A stretch of 64,000 nt of DNA from Clostridiales bacterium (lineage in GTDB: Bacteria; Bacillota; Desulfotomaculia; Desulfotomaculales; VENG01). Below, one piece after another: positions 44,115 to 52,551 of the stretch. A program made the translations under genes and the position numbers. Position 1 is the first letter of the stretch. The number at the start of each line of letters is the position of its first letter. The notes under the pieces are model-generated. The model was not told the origin of the DNA. It saw nothing but the letters and a program-made list of their open reading frames with translations, and ran no database searches. Location of the stretch: contig JADQBQ010000033.1 of assembly GCA_016278505.1 (NCBI GenBank), forward strand, positions 45,960-109,959, in the 5' to 3' direction.

Positions 44115-45314
44115 TTAAAAATAATGTATGGAATCATCAAAGTATGAGATCTGCTCCAGGCCGTCATCAGTAACTACAAATGTATCTTCGATTCCCACAG
44201 CCCCTTCTTCTGGGAATATAAACTTAGGCTCCATGGCAAACACCATGCCTGATTGGAGAACCATGTCAAAGTTCTTGGCCAGAACCGGCAATTCGTCGAG
44301 CTCTATTCCTATGCCGTGGGCAATGAAACTTATCCTATCCTCATAGCCCATAAAATGGTCCTGGAAACCATTTTCTGCAGCTATATTGTAGGCGGTTTCA
44401 AAAAGGTCTTTTCCGTTAACACCCGGTTTAGCTGCCTCTACTACTTTGTCTCTAATCTGCAGAGCAACATCATAGGCTTTAACAAGCTTGTCGGGTAACG
44501 ATCCGATACAGAAAATTCTTGCTTGATCCACCATATAACCGTTGAGGTTTCCTACATAATCTACCATCACAGGTTCATTGCGGCCTATGACTTTAAACCC
44601 TGCACTTTGGGGATATGATGGGTTGAGCCCGGTACCACCGGTGGGGCCGTCGAAAAAGCTGGGGTATGATAAATTCCATCCTGACATCAAATGACCATAA
44701 AATAGTTCTTGATTGAAACCTCTCATGCGAATGGCTCCCTGGTGGCCATTAATTCTGTAAACAGACTCCAGCTTACTCGCCAGTTCCACCTCGGTTATGC
44801 CTTCTTTTAAAACATTCGATATTTCTGAGAACATCAAGTTATTGAGTTTTGCTGTCTCCTTAAGCGTGTCTATTTCGTAAAGTGACTTTATCATCCTGGT
44901 CTTACGAATGATATTGGAAGCATCAACAACTTCCAATGGAGATAATGAGCTTTGATATTTTAAAAATATCTTGGCGGGAAGCACATCCATCTCCAAGCCT
45001 ATCCTTCCCTTACTACCTACTGAATTAATTATATTTTTAAACATATCCTTGGGATGTTGGGTAATTATATTATCAAGAGCACTTTCCTCTTTTGCCCTTT
45101 TTAAACTTTTCCTCACAATTAAAACCGGCTCACCATGGGCGGGAATAAACAGATGGGCATTTTGACATGTGCCGCTGAAATAGAACAAATCCGCTTTCTG
45201 TAGTATTAATGCACCATCAATGTTTTTCTCCAAAAGGCTCTGCTGAAACCTGCTGATCCTGGAGGCCAATTCCTCCTTAGGCGTATAACGAATTTCGATA
45301 TCAGATAAATTCAT
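44115..45314 (-). CDS. M24-family (Xaa-Pro peptidase/creatinase fold) protein
   Basis: 399 residues. N-terminal creatinase domain (about 15-155: LILQKADLFYFSGTCQNAHL) and C-terminal pita-bread metal domain with all five ligands: Asp in VMVDYVGN, Asp in MVDQARIF, His in FIAHGIGIELDE, Glu in FAMEPKFIFPE and Glu in GIEDTFVV. It could be a dipeptidase, or a creatinase- or DMSP-lyase-like non-peptidase. AGGAGG precedes the ATG. Its neighbours, an Fe-S protein and a B12-radical SAM enzyme, suggest a small catabolic or modification pathway. Confidence 0.88.
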   Translation of the reverse strand: MNLSDIEIRYTPKEELASRISRFQQSLLEKNIDGALILQKADLFYFSGTCQNAHLFIPAHGEPVLIVRKSLKRAKEESALDNIITQHPKDMFKNIINSVGSKGRIGLEMDVLPAKIFLKYQSSLSPLEVVDASNIIRKTRMIKSLYEIDTLKETAKLNNLMFSEISNVLKEGITEVELASKLESVYRINGHQGAIRMRGFNQELFYGHLMSGWNLSYPSFFDGPTGGTGLNPSYPQSAGFKVIGRNEPVMVDYVGNLNGYMVDQARIFCIGSLPDKLVKAYDVALQIRDKVVEAAKPGVNGKDLFETAYNIAAENGFQDHFMGYEDRISFIAHGIGIELDELPVLAKNFDMVLQSGMVFAMEPKFIFPEEGAVGIEDTFVVTDDGLEQISYFDDSIHYF

Positions 45315-45420
45315 GGCTTCAAACCTCCTTAATTTTTGTTACGGCTAAAAATCATTGTATTTTATAATCCAAATATACTTTGACATATTATGCTTTTGGG
45401 GTTAAATGCCGGCGGTCTCC

Positions 45421-46776
45421 TTAACAGCTTTTTTTGGTGTTTCTTTCCCACTGCTTGAAAAGAGTTGGGTTATAATCCGGGTGGTTTACTTCAGAACGCA
45501 TTTCAGCAAGTAATTCCTTCGCAGTGACAGGGTCTATATTAGGATGCTTCCAAACAAGGTGGTTACCGGTCCAGCGGCTCCAGTTCCAATCCGTGATCAT
45601 ATTTTGTTCCTTACATTGGTAATAGAAGGGGGTACCCGGCAGGGGTACGGTAATATTAAACAAAGAAACGATTATACCCAAATCTATTATCTTTTTCTTT
45701 GCCTCCCTGATGCTTTCAACTGTATCATCTTCAAAACAGATCATGTATGTCGATGTGACACCTATATTTAGTTGCCTCAGTAGTTTAAGGGTGTCCTCCA
45801 TAAATTTTTGCCTGGTTTTGCGTTTTGTTTTTTCAAGGTTTTTATCATTTAAAGACTCCAACCCCACCAATAGGAAGCTCAACCCACTATCCCGTAATTC
45901 CCTTATGCCATCTTCTCCACAAAAAGCCAGGGCTTGGAAACTGGTCAACATGCCAAAATACATGTCCCTCTTTTTGATAGCATGAAGTACTTCTTGACCA
46001 AACGTATTAAACATGTGTGTTTCTTGGTTTGAAATATATACGGATTTGATATCATTCCATTTGTAGTAGTCTAAGATTTCCTCAACGGCATCAATGGATA
46101 AGGGATAATCTCCCCCCGGTTGAAATACCGGGTCGGCACAATAGGTACACCTGTTTGGGCAACCTCTTTTAAATATTAAGTGCCCTATTTGGGTTTTCCG
46201 TCCTAACCAATCCGCCCTAGTAATTAAATCAGGGTGTTTAACTTCCTCAGCTGATTTTGGACTTAGTCCTATGGCCTGGTTAAGCACATTTTCCCCATAG
46301 CCCCAGAACAACCGGTCAAAAACTTGATTCATGGCTGGTTCGTCAGTCATAACTGCATAACCACCAAGCCATACTTCTTTGATACCGTATTCTCTCTTTG
46401 CCAAGTGAGCCATTTTGATGGCCCAGGGAAGGGTCCACGTAAATGCAGATATGCACAATACATCGTAAACACCGCTCTCAAGGTGTTCTATTATGGTTGT
46501 GCTATAGGGGTGATGAAGGAAGGTGGGTCCTTTAATATTAGCCTCCAGGAATGCAAATCCATAATCTTTTTGCCAGGTTGAAAACTTCCACTCCTCAGGG
46601 ATGTCTGTACTATACTCTGAAAAACCATTTAAAAAACCATCACCGGTTAGAACCGGAAGCCTCCGATGCATCGGATCGTTTTCATAAACATCTCTTGGGG
46701 CTGATGTTATAAGTACTCTTTCAGGACGCGGGGTGAAATTTGTTTCCCGCAAGTATACAACCCTACCTTTTGCCAT
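45421..46776 (-). CDS. B12-binding-domain radical SAM protein
   Basis: 451 residues. N-terminal cobalamin-binding-like domain (RVLITSAPRDV, GVYDVLCISAFTWTLPWAIK, VWLGGYAVMTDEP), radical SAM cluster at about 208 (KRGCPNRCTYC), then SAM-domain motifs (SVYISNQETHMF, FLLVGLESLNDKNL, TSTYMICFEDDT, LPGTPFYYQCKE). The B12 domain lacks an obvious DXHXXG motif, as in most of this class. The substrate is unknown. First gene of a minus-strand group with the M24 and Fe-S proteins; a 107-base gap separates it from the M24 gene. It is not a close relative of BzaD/BzaE by motif wording. Confidence 0.85.
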   Translation of the reverse strand: MAKGRVVYLRETNFTPRPERVLITSAPRDVYENDPMHRRLPVLTGDGFLNGFSEYSTDIPEEWKFSTWQKDYGFAFLEANIKGPTFLHHPYSTTIIEHLESGVYDVLCISAFTWTLPWAIKMAHLAKREYGIKEVWLGGYAVMTDEPAMNQVFDRLFWGYGENVLNQAIGLSPKSAEEVKHPDLITRADWLGRKTQIGHLIFKRGCPNRCTYCADPVFQPGGDYPLSIDAVEEILDYYKWNDIKSVYISNQETHMFNTFGQEVLHAIKKRDMYFGMLTSFQALAFCGEDGIRELRDSGLSFLLVGLESLNDKNLEKTKRKTRQKFMEDTLKLLRQLNIGVTSTYMICFEDDTVESIREAKKKIIDLGIIVSLFNITVPLPGTPFYYQCKEQNMITDWNWSRWTGNHLVWKHPNIDPVTAKELLAEMRSEVNHPDYNPTLFKQWERNTKKSC

Positions 46777-47098
46777 TTACCAAACCTCCCTAATTCTTTT
46801 TGAGATAAAATTTCAATATTACTTTATCATTTGATGGGGTAACTAACGGTAAAGTAAAATTTTGTTAAAACTTATTTAACTTATTTACTTCGTTAACATC
46901 TTCTTACTACACTATTTTGAGACTATAGAAAGTCATTTCATTTAACATTCTCACTATATCAGTTTATTTTAATCACTTGATAGGTTAACTTTATTCATAG
47001 GCTTGTAGGTTTCATATGACATTTTGCGTCATAAAGCATTGAAAAATAATTTAACATTTGCGCAACCATTAATTTTTGCATGATAGTCTGTTAACAGA
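46777..47098. other. AT-rich intergenic region
   Basis: No gene seen. It contains repeated TTAACTTATTTA-like and TTAACTTTATT motifs; probably promoter and leader of the radical SAM gene. Confidence 0.5.
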
Positions 47099-47129
47099 AA
47101 GAAACCTATCCTCTGAGGATAGGTTTCTT
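47099..47129 (-). terminator. Terminator of the XRE-tailed gene
   Basis: 15-bp perfect stem (AAGAAACCTATCCTC with its complement, one-base loop), touching the stop codon of the gene at 47128. Confidence 0.8.
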
Positions 47130-48468
47130 AGAACTTGGATTTCTGCTCCCATATTTTAAGTATTCGTATAGCTATTTTTTCAGGTAAGGCACGCATTTCT
47201 CTTTCATAGTAAGAAAGGGTTTGCCTGGTAATGCCTAGAACCTGGGCTAATTCGTTTTGGTTTAAACCATATTTAGCCCTAAACTCCCTTATTGCTGTAG
47301 GATTAACCTGTAGTTCCCTGTAATTCCTTGGGATAACAGCCTGCAGTTGCACATTCTCATTTTTTTGATTCGCTATTTTTATTTTTTCCTGTCGTGTTTT
47401 CCTTTTTCTCTCTTTGATCATCCATAAATCGGATGACAATTTGACACTTAGTGGAGTATCTAGCCAACTATTAAAATATCCTTTAATTCTATTAGGTGGT
47501 TCCAGGACAGGGATATCCTCCAGCACTCCTATTTGCTGCAGCCGGACATGGGCTTTTATAAAAGCATCCACTGACTGCCCGGGATTACGGTAGTTGGCTG
47601 TTTTTCCGCAGAAATCAAGTATTGTTTGAGGTGAAGCACGGGGATACATCCCTTTTTTTCCGGCTGTTATACCAAGTAATATCCAGTACGTCCCTATCTT
47701 CTTAGTGAAAGCCTCATGGTAAGGGTCCAATCGAAGTAAACCAGTACTGTAATAGCCTATCCAGCGTAAACCGTCCGGGTTTAAAAAAGCTGCCAGGGCT
47801 TGGCCACAACGAAATCCGAAAGACTTCCACTCGTGTTTCCCTTTTTTATAGCTTACATCCATAATGTCAAGCAGTCTATCGGGCCGCTCCCTACCAAAGG
47901 TTATTTTCCCGCGATTTTTATAATCTTGCCAGGTCATTGATAATCTCAGGTCGGCAAGGAGTAACACATTTTCTTTTAAATCATTGATTAGCTTTTGCCT
48001 GCTGCCGTTACGCACCTTTACCGACCGGTATTCAGCGATTTCTTCCAGGCTTATTTTGGCTATGTCATAACTGGGATTTTTAAGCTGTGCTATCTTATTC
48101 AGTAGAATTAAATAAACATCTGCTGTTTCTACTGATAATTTTCTAACGGTATTTCTGAGAATTCCGGAGTATATAAAGTTCCAGCGGGGATTCATGTAGA
48201 GTTTTTGGAGGGATGCTGCTTTTTTCAGGGCTTCATCGGGCCAAAAAGGGTATCCTTTATATGGAGGGTCACAGAAGATGTTGATATATCCATCCTTTGA
48301 TTCATAGTGGTAGTGCGGCCGGCCATAAGAATCCGATGTCCAGTGAAAATCAAGACCTCCCGCGTAAAGTGCACGCAGAATTACATATACAACTGGGTTT
48401 GTCGGGATTGGCATTTTAAGTTCAGGTATCGATAAACTTGCGCTTTTACCTTTTGAATCAGGATACAT
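47128..48468 (-). CDS. Large protein with C-terminal XRE helix-turn-helix; possible replication initiator
   Basis: 446 residues. The first 370 residues form a domain with winged-helix-like parts (YDIAKISLEEIAEYRSVKVR, LDFCGKTANYRNPGQSVDAF, LQQIGVLEDIPVLEPP) reminiscent of plasmid/ICE replication initiators. The last 60 residues are a clear XRE DNA-binding domain (IREFRAKYGLNQNELAQVLG, ITRQTLSYYEREMRALP). AAAGGAGAG precedes the ATG. The Rep assignment is inference from layout. If right, it marks an integrated plasmid or conjugative element. Confidence 0.6.
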   Translation of the reverse strand: MYPDSKGKSASLSIPELKMPIPTNPVVYVILRALYAGGLDFHWTSDSYGRPHYHYESKDGYINIFCDPPYKGYPFWPDEALKKAASLQKLYMNPRWNFIYSGILRNTVRKLSVETADVYLILLNKIAQLKNPSYDIAKISLEEIAEYRSVKVRNGSRQKLINDLKENVLLLADLRLSMTWQDYKNRGKITFGRERPDRLLDIMDVSYKKGKHEWKSFGFRCGQALAAFLNPDGLRWIGYYSTGLLRLDPYHEAFTKKIGTYWILLGITAGKKGMYPRASPQTILDFCGKTANYRNPGQSVDAFIKAHVRLQQIGVLEDIPVLEPPNRIKGYFNSWLDTPLSVKLSSDLWMIKERKRKTRQEKIKIANQKNENVQLQAVIPRNYRELQVNPTAIREFRAKYGLNQNELAQVLGITRQTLSYYEREMRALPEKIAIRILKIWEQKSKF

Positions 48469-48599
48469 GAGAGTAACTCTCCTTTTTCATTGAGCTTTTA
48501 CCGTTTGGAACCGCCCCAGGTCTCGGGAATAACTGCCTAAAACAGAACATGCTTACAGGGAATGATGTAGGTGTCCACCGGTTTACGCTCCTTTCATAA

Positions 48600-48875
48600 T
48601 TATTCGTGAAATTTTAAAATTACGCCGGCAGATACGGCAAATACGCATTTAAACGGAGAAATTCGGGTAAAGAAGTGGGTTATGATAACAATTACCATAA
48701 TTTCTTAGAATTGTATGTAAGTCGGTAATTTTATCAGGTGCTAATCCAGGAGTACAATCAAAAAACATTCCGGAACAGAATAGAAAACAATTACAGGCCA
48801 AGATAAATCGTACATTCTATCAAAACTTCCTCCAGGTTTTTACTGGAGGTTTCGCCATATTTTAGCAATATCCTG
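48600..48875 (-). pseudogene. Remnant of agr-type membrane sensor gene (copy 1)
   Basis: Minus strand repeats the 54016-54522 sequence: GCGAAACCTCCAGTAAAAACC hairpin leader, ATGTACGATTTATCTTGGCC start, TTTTCTATTCTGTTCCGGAATG, and the HFFTRISP part (ACCCGAATTTCTCCG), but the middle is deleted and frames are broken. Confidence 0.8.
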
Positions 48876-48921
48876 TTTTAAAATTACATTTTTGGCAACA
48901 AGAATCCTTCCGCACGGGTTT

Positions 48922-48950
48922 GAAATGCCGGTTTAGGAGCGCGAAATGCC
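48922..48950. promoter_or_regulatory. Paired direct repeats, candidate LytTR operator (copy 1)
   Basis: GAAATGCC at 48922-48929 and again at 48943-48950, 21 bp start to start. Conserved at 54586-54614 and 60698-60726. LytTR/AgrA regulators bind pairs of short direct repeats about two helical turns apart. Confidence 0.55.
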
Positions 48951-49105
48951 AGGTAATTATGAAGAGCTAAAAAGGTAACAGAACGTGAGTATTTTCAGGT
49001 TAACTTCTATCCGGCAATTCGAACCCTTAAAGCGGGAGGTTAGGCCTAGGGTATTGAAAAGGTAGTCTTTGGCAAATATAATTGGCATAATAAGGAGGAA
49101 TGGGA

Positions 49106-49255
49106 ATGCGTTTATGGCGCAATTCCTACGTGTTACGTCACAGGTACAGGAAACCAATAGATAACATATCAAATTTAAGACAAGGAAGGTCATTGGTTAA
49201 CAGAAAGGATTATTTACTTCCGGGGGAGGTGATCCCAATGGGTTTTGCTAAATAA
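49106..49255 (+). CDS. Small cationic protein, candidate agr output
   Basis: 49 residues, very basic (MRLWRNSYVLRHRYRKP, LRQGRSLVNRKDYLLPG), with a strong AAGGAGG seven bases before ATG. It lies downstream of the conserved operator-like repeats and divergent from the agr sensor remnant. Related in position and length to the 49-residue ORF at 54643. No family recognised. Short length makes coding status uncertain. Confidence 0.45.
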   Translation: MRLWRNSYVLRHRYRKPIDNISNLRQGRSLVNRKDYLLPGEVIPMGFAK

Positions 49256-49384
49256 AGTGGTCTGTAAGGCAAACCAGGGAAGTCCGAAATAGCTATACCA
49301 AAGTTAGCCTGCTACAAACCACTAACACCATGTTACCATAGCATAGCTTTTTAGTAAATTTGATAAAGGAGGTTTTATGAATTA

Positions 49385-50464
49385 ATGAAAAAATTAGTTG
49401 CATTGTTATTGTCTACTATGCTTTTATTTGGTTTGACTAACTTTACATTTGCAGCAGACAATGGCGCTACAGATCCCGAAGAGTCAGTTAAAGAGAATGT
49501 CAACGTTAAAGAGTTGTTTGACCAACGTAGAGCAGAGTGTATTATAATGGAGTTGAAAGAAGCCGGGGTGGAAGTAACGAAAACTAAAGCCACAAACCTA
49601 TCAAAGACGATGGGATTGGTAGAACAACTCGATCAGCAGGGAAAACTAAATAAACGGGCAAAAGAACATATTAACAAGTTAAAAAAAGCTGAAGTTGTAA
49701 TAATGCTCAAAGATGGAAGCGTTTATAGCTCATCAAGTGGGTATCTGGGACAGGCTGAAAAGGTAAAGGATAGGCAGGAGCCGCTTTCACAGATAACTCA
49801 AGAAAATATGTTTGGAATATTAAGCCAAAGCGATCCTACACCCAGTGAAATCCACGGCGGAACCACGGGCGCGTTTGCAAGAGAACAACTAGAATTTGAC
49901 GGGTTTGACGGCATTCAAGCTGATGTAACTTTACCTGACATAAGTAATATAGATACGGATGATGAGCAACCATGGGTATATTTTGGATTTGAAGCTGATG
50001 GTGATTCGGGGATAGAAGCGGGTTTATCATATCAAACCGGTAACCCGCGGTGGGTACCTTATGTTAAGAGCGGGGGGTATGATTATGAGGGTAATTTACC
50101 TTTTTCCGACGGTGATACTCTCCATGTAAAATCTTTTATAACATCAAGTGAATATTATTTGCTAATAGACTACGATTTGGTTCTTTCAGGAGACCATGTA
50201 TGGTCGGATCCTAGTTCGGTATCCGTTAAACGTGTTACTTCGATAGCGCGTGATAGCTTTAATGGTTACAATATTGATGGTGAATCCAGAAACATGGAAT
50301 GGTCTGACACTGAAGTATCTAGATATAACTATTATCGTTATTATCCCTTAGGTAACTTTGATTTATGGAGTTACTGGGATGGGTCTAAATGGTATGGCAC
50401 GGTGGATTGCACTTCCGACTACATCCACCGTAGCGGCGATGACATTTCTATTTACGAAAGTTAA
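49385..50464 (+). CDS. Secreted protein with coiled segment and beta-rich C-terminal domain
   Basis: 359 residues. Signal peptide MKKLVALLLSTMLLFGLTNFTFA-A. Residues about 30-125 are charged and helical (VKELFDQRRAECIIMELKEAG, LVEQLDQQGKLNKRAKEHINK). From about 155 a beta-rich domain (GGTTGAFAREQLEFDG, WVYFGFEADGDSGIEAGLSYQ, WVPYVKSGG) resembles YrpD-type secreted proteins and the 30028-30618 product. ATG at 49385 lies 12 bases after AAAGGAGGT; a three-codon ORF (ATG AAT TAA) begins at 49377 between them and overlaps the start. A hairpin follows the stop. Confidence 0.75.
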   Translation: MKKLVALLLSTMLLFGLTNFTFAADNGATDPEESVKENVNVKELFDQRRAECIIMELKEAGVEVTKTKATNLSKTMGLVEQLDQQGKLNKRAKEHINKLKKAEVVIMLKDGSVYSSSSGYLGQAEKVKDRQEPLSQITQENMFGILSQSDPTPSEIHGGTTGAFAREQLEFDGFDGIQADVTLPDISNIDTDDEQPWVYFGFEADGDSGIEAGLSYQTGNPRWVPYVKSGGYDYEGNLPFSDGDTLHVKSFITSSEYYLLIDYDLVLSGDHVWSDPSSVSVKRVTSIARDSFNGYNIDGESRNMEWSDTEVSRYNYYRYYPLGNFDLWSYWDGSKWYGTVDCTSDYIHRSGDDISIYES

Positions 50465-50476
50465 CATTAAGCTGGG

Positions 50477-50505
50477 GAGATACCCGTATTAAAGGCGGGT
50501 ATCTC
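50477..50505 (+). terminator. Terminator after the secreted beta-rich protein
   Basis: GAGATACCCG (50477-50486) pairs with CGGGTATCTC (50496-50505). Confidence 0.7.
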
Positions 50506-50537
50506 ACGTTATTAACTAATCCAGGAGTGTTTTTATT

Positions 50538-51380
50538 ATGAGATTTTATAGGTTTTTATTGGTATGCTTTCTTGTCTTAATTACCATTTCCCAAGCTGAG
50601 GCCCAAGATCAGGAACAGGTGTTCTTAAAATTAAATCAATACTACGTATTTACTCCCGAATCTTATTACATAAATAGTGACAACCGGTTTATGGTACCCT
50701 TAAAAGTTATTGATGAGCTTATAGGAGCGGGTGTGGTATTCAATAAAAAAACCAAAACGGCCGTGATAACTTTCTCCGGCCAGGAAATAAAATTTACGGC
50801 TGGTTCAAATACAGTAACAATAAATGATAGACCTGTTTCAATGCATACAAAAGCATTTTTCGACAAAAAAGCTGAAACGATGTTTATTCCTATTTACATC
50901 TTAATTGATAACTTCCACATAAATGCAGACTGGCATCCACAATGGAGGCAATTGGATTTAAAAGATAAGCGAATAATGAAAACTAAAAGCGTTAAACTCC
51001 TTGAGGGTGGAGATCTTACCGGCTGGGTTAGAGAAGTTAACGCGTTTCGAATAACTCACTTCGATTTAAGAAAATTAAGTGAAGACGAAGATTCTACCAA
51101 TATGCAAATAGAATTTACAGCTGAGAATATAACAGGACATGATATACATGAAGGGGAAGAAGATATTCACTATTGGATATTTCGTGAAGGCAGCGGTAGA
51201 TTTACTACCAATACAAATCACCATAGGCCCAGACAGTATGTAAAAGCAGGTGATACTATAAAAAGGGTAATACATTTTGATATACATAAAGATGGTGATC
51301 CGAGATTAAGTACATATAAAGGTAAGGAGTTCCTTAAACATGTTATAATTTGGTCAAGAACTAGAGCGGTTCCGCAGTAA
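50538..51380 (+). CDS. Secreted protein with a copper-amine-oxidase-like stalk domain
   Basis: 280 residues. Signal peptide (MRFYRFLLVCFLVLITISQAEA). Residues about 30-145 form the stalk domain (RFMVPLKVIDELIGAGVVFN, TMFIPIYILIDNFHINADW). The C-terminal 130 residues (FRITHFDLRKLSEDEDS, MQIEFTAENITGHDI, HVIIWSRTRA) look like a beta-sandwich of unknown role. It follows the previous secreted protein by 70 bases, across a hairpin. GGAGTG lies upstream of the ATG. Confidence 0.75.
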   Translation: MRFYRFLLVCFLVLITISQAEAQDQEQVFLKLNQYYVFTPESYYINSDNRFMVPLKVIDELIGAGVVFNKKTKTAVITFSGQEIKFTAGSNTVTINDRPVSMHTKAFFDKKAETMFIPIYILIDNFHINADWHPQWRQLDLKDKRIMKTKSVKLLEGGDLTGWVREVNAFRITHFDLRKLSEDEDSTNMQIEFTAENITGHDIHEGEEDIHYWIFREGSGRFTTNTNHHRPRQYVKAGDTIKRVIHFDIHKDGDPRLSTYKGKEFLKHVIIWSRTRAVPQ

Positions 51381-51414
51381 TTTACTATGAAGAGAAATGC
51401 CGTTTATATGCAGA

Positions 51415-51546
51415 TGCTTAACCAGTTGATCATCAGCAGTATGGCCTTGAATTCATTGGTAGTATATATTGAAGGTAACAATTTTAACCTTATCAGGTAC
51501 AAGCCAATGAGCACAATCAAAAAATATTCCGGAACAGAATAAAAAA
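51415..51546 (-). pseudogene. Remnant of agr-type membrane sensor gene (copy 2)
   Basis: Minus strand reads FYSVPEYFLIVLIGLYLI, RLKLLPSIYTTNEFKAILLM, homologous to FYSVPEAFLIIILGLHLTNY of the intact sensor. No start or end. Confidence 0.65.
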
Positions 51547-51661
51547 GAACATGATTATAAAGTTAGCTCAGTATAAGTCACCGTTGGACTGAAATATCGA
51601 TCCCGTACAAAGGCAAAGGGGGCACTTGGATTACTTTCATAATTATCCTTTGCCGGGAGTT

Positions 51662-52369
51662 TTAGTATTTTAACATCCCCACCCTGCCCCGGCTTAACGG
51701 GGCTCTTTGGTCCGTGTGCGTAAATATTATTTCGTAACTCCTGTCGCCCCACTTCTCGACTTTTTGGATATATATTTTATTAACTAAATAAGATCTGTGA
51801 CTCCTAAAGAAATCTTGCTGGTTTAATTTTTTCTCAACTTCATCCAAGGTTTCATAACTCTCATATACTCCACCGGCTGTGTGAAATATACAGTTTTTCT
51901 TATGCTTTGCAATAAAAATAATATCACCTGTATCCAGCATGATGGTGCCATTCTTATTTTTTATGGTATAAGCTTCATCTTTCGAGTTTTGTTTTTCAAT
52001 TCTATTCAATACCCTGGCTATGCAGCGGCCCAATCTTTTATCATCAAAGGGCTTAACCAGGTAATCGGTAACTTCCAGGTCAAAAGCCGTAACGGCAAAT
52101 TCCATATTTGCCGTTACAAACACAACCTGCACGTCTGGCCTTTTCTCTCTAAGATATTCCTCCACTTCTGAACCCGCGATGCCGGGCAGAGCCAAATCCA
52201 AAAAAGCAACTTCACAGCTTAACCCACATTTAAGCTCGTCCTTAAACAGCTCACCGCTATTAAAGATACCGGTGACATTAATTTGCTCGTTTTTTGTTAG
52301 CATATGATTAAAAGCCGCGGCAAAATACGGGTCGTCTTCAACAATAACAGCGTTAATCTTTTCCGGCAT
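51662..52369 (-). CDS. agrA: AgrA-like LytTR response regulator
   Basis: 235 residues. Receiver domain with acidic VIVEDDPYF, phospho-acceptor Asp in AFLDLALPG and Lys in DYLVKPFDDKR; linker; C-terminal LytTR domain (FFRSHRSYLVNKIYIQ, RAPLSRGRVGML). Last gene of the agr-like operon, 46 bases after agrD, with CGGAGGGATC before the ATG. A perfect hairpin lies in the gap, so its level may be set below that of the upstream genes. Expected to bind the paired repeats upstream of the operon. Confidence 0.9.
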   Translation of the reverse strand: MPEKINAVIVEDDPYFAAAFNHMLTKNEQINVTGIFNSGELFKDELKCGLSCEVAFLDLALPGIAGSEVEEYLREKRPDVQVVFVTANMEFAVTAFDLEVTDYLVKPFDDKRLGRCIARVLNRIEKQNSKDEAYTIKNKNGTIMLDTGDIIFIAKHKKNCIFHTAGGVYESYETLDEVEKKLNQQDFFRSHRSYLVNKIYIQKVEKWGDRSYEIIFTHTDQRAPLSRGRVGMLKY

Positions 52370-52385
52370 AATGATCCCTCCGGGA

Positions 52386-52416
52386 AATAAAAGGGCGTAA
52401 TAAACGCCCTTTTATT
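52386..52416 (-). terminator. Hairpin between agrD and agrA
   Basis: AATAAAAGGGCG (52386-52397) and CGCCCTTTTATT (52405-52416), perfect 12-bp stem overlapping the agrD stop. On the minus strand it ends in TTTTATTTCCC: a partial terminator or mRNA-processing/stabilising hairpin. Confidence 0.75.
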
Positions 52417-52549
52417 AATCTTTTAAACATTCAGGAACCTCCGGCTGATAGTACATAAATATACTGAAGGGTTCCACATTTAGTGTGGCAACGGCCGCCA
52501 GAAATGTACAAATCGTGGAAAGTACATAAACCTTAACCTTTTGCATCAT
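52415..52549 (-). CDS. agrD: AgrD-type autoinducer peptide precursor with Ser in place of ring Cys
   Basis: 44 residues, two bases after agrB, with AGGGGGTG upstream. N-terminal amphipathic leader (MMQKVKVYVLSTICTFLAAV), a central segment containing FSIFMY, and the acidic recognition tail YQPEVPECLKD. Aligned with C. perfringens AgrD (ACLWFT before HQPEEPKSL) and S. aureus AgrD (CDFIM before DEVEVPKEL), the ring is residues 29-33, S-I-F-M-Y, so the ring-forming Cys is replaced by Ser29. AgrB would cut after Tyr33 and form a lactone rather than a thiolactone, as known for the S. intermedius group. Too short for ordinary ORF calling. Confidence 0.88.
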   Translation of the reverse strand: MMQKVKVYVLSTICTFLAAVATLNVEPFSIFMYYQPEVPECLKD

Positions 52550-52551
52550 CT

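Noticed and set aside
49010..49040. GGCAATTCGAACCC as part of a tRNA T-arm
   Set aside because: No acceptor or anticodon stems can be built around it, and the same text is present in all agr leader copies with substitutions that do not respect tRNA pairing.
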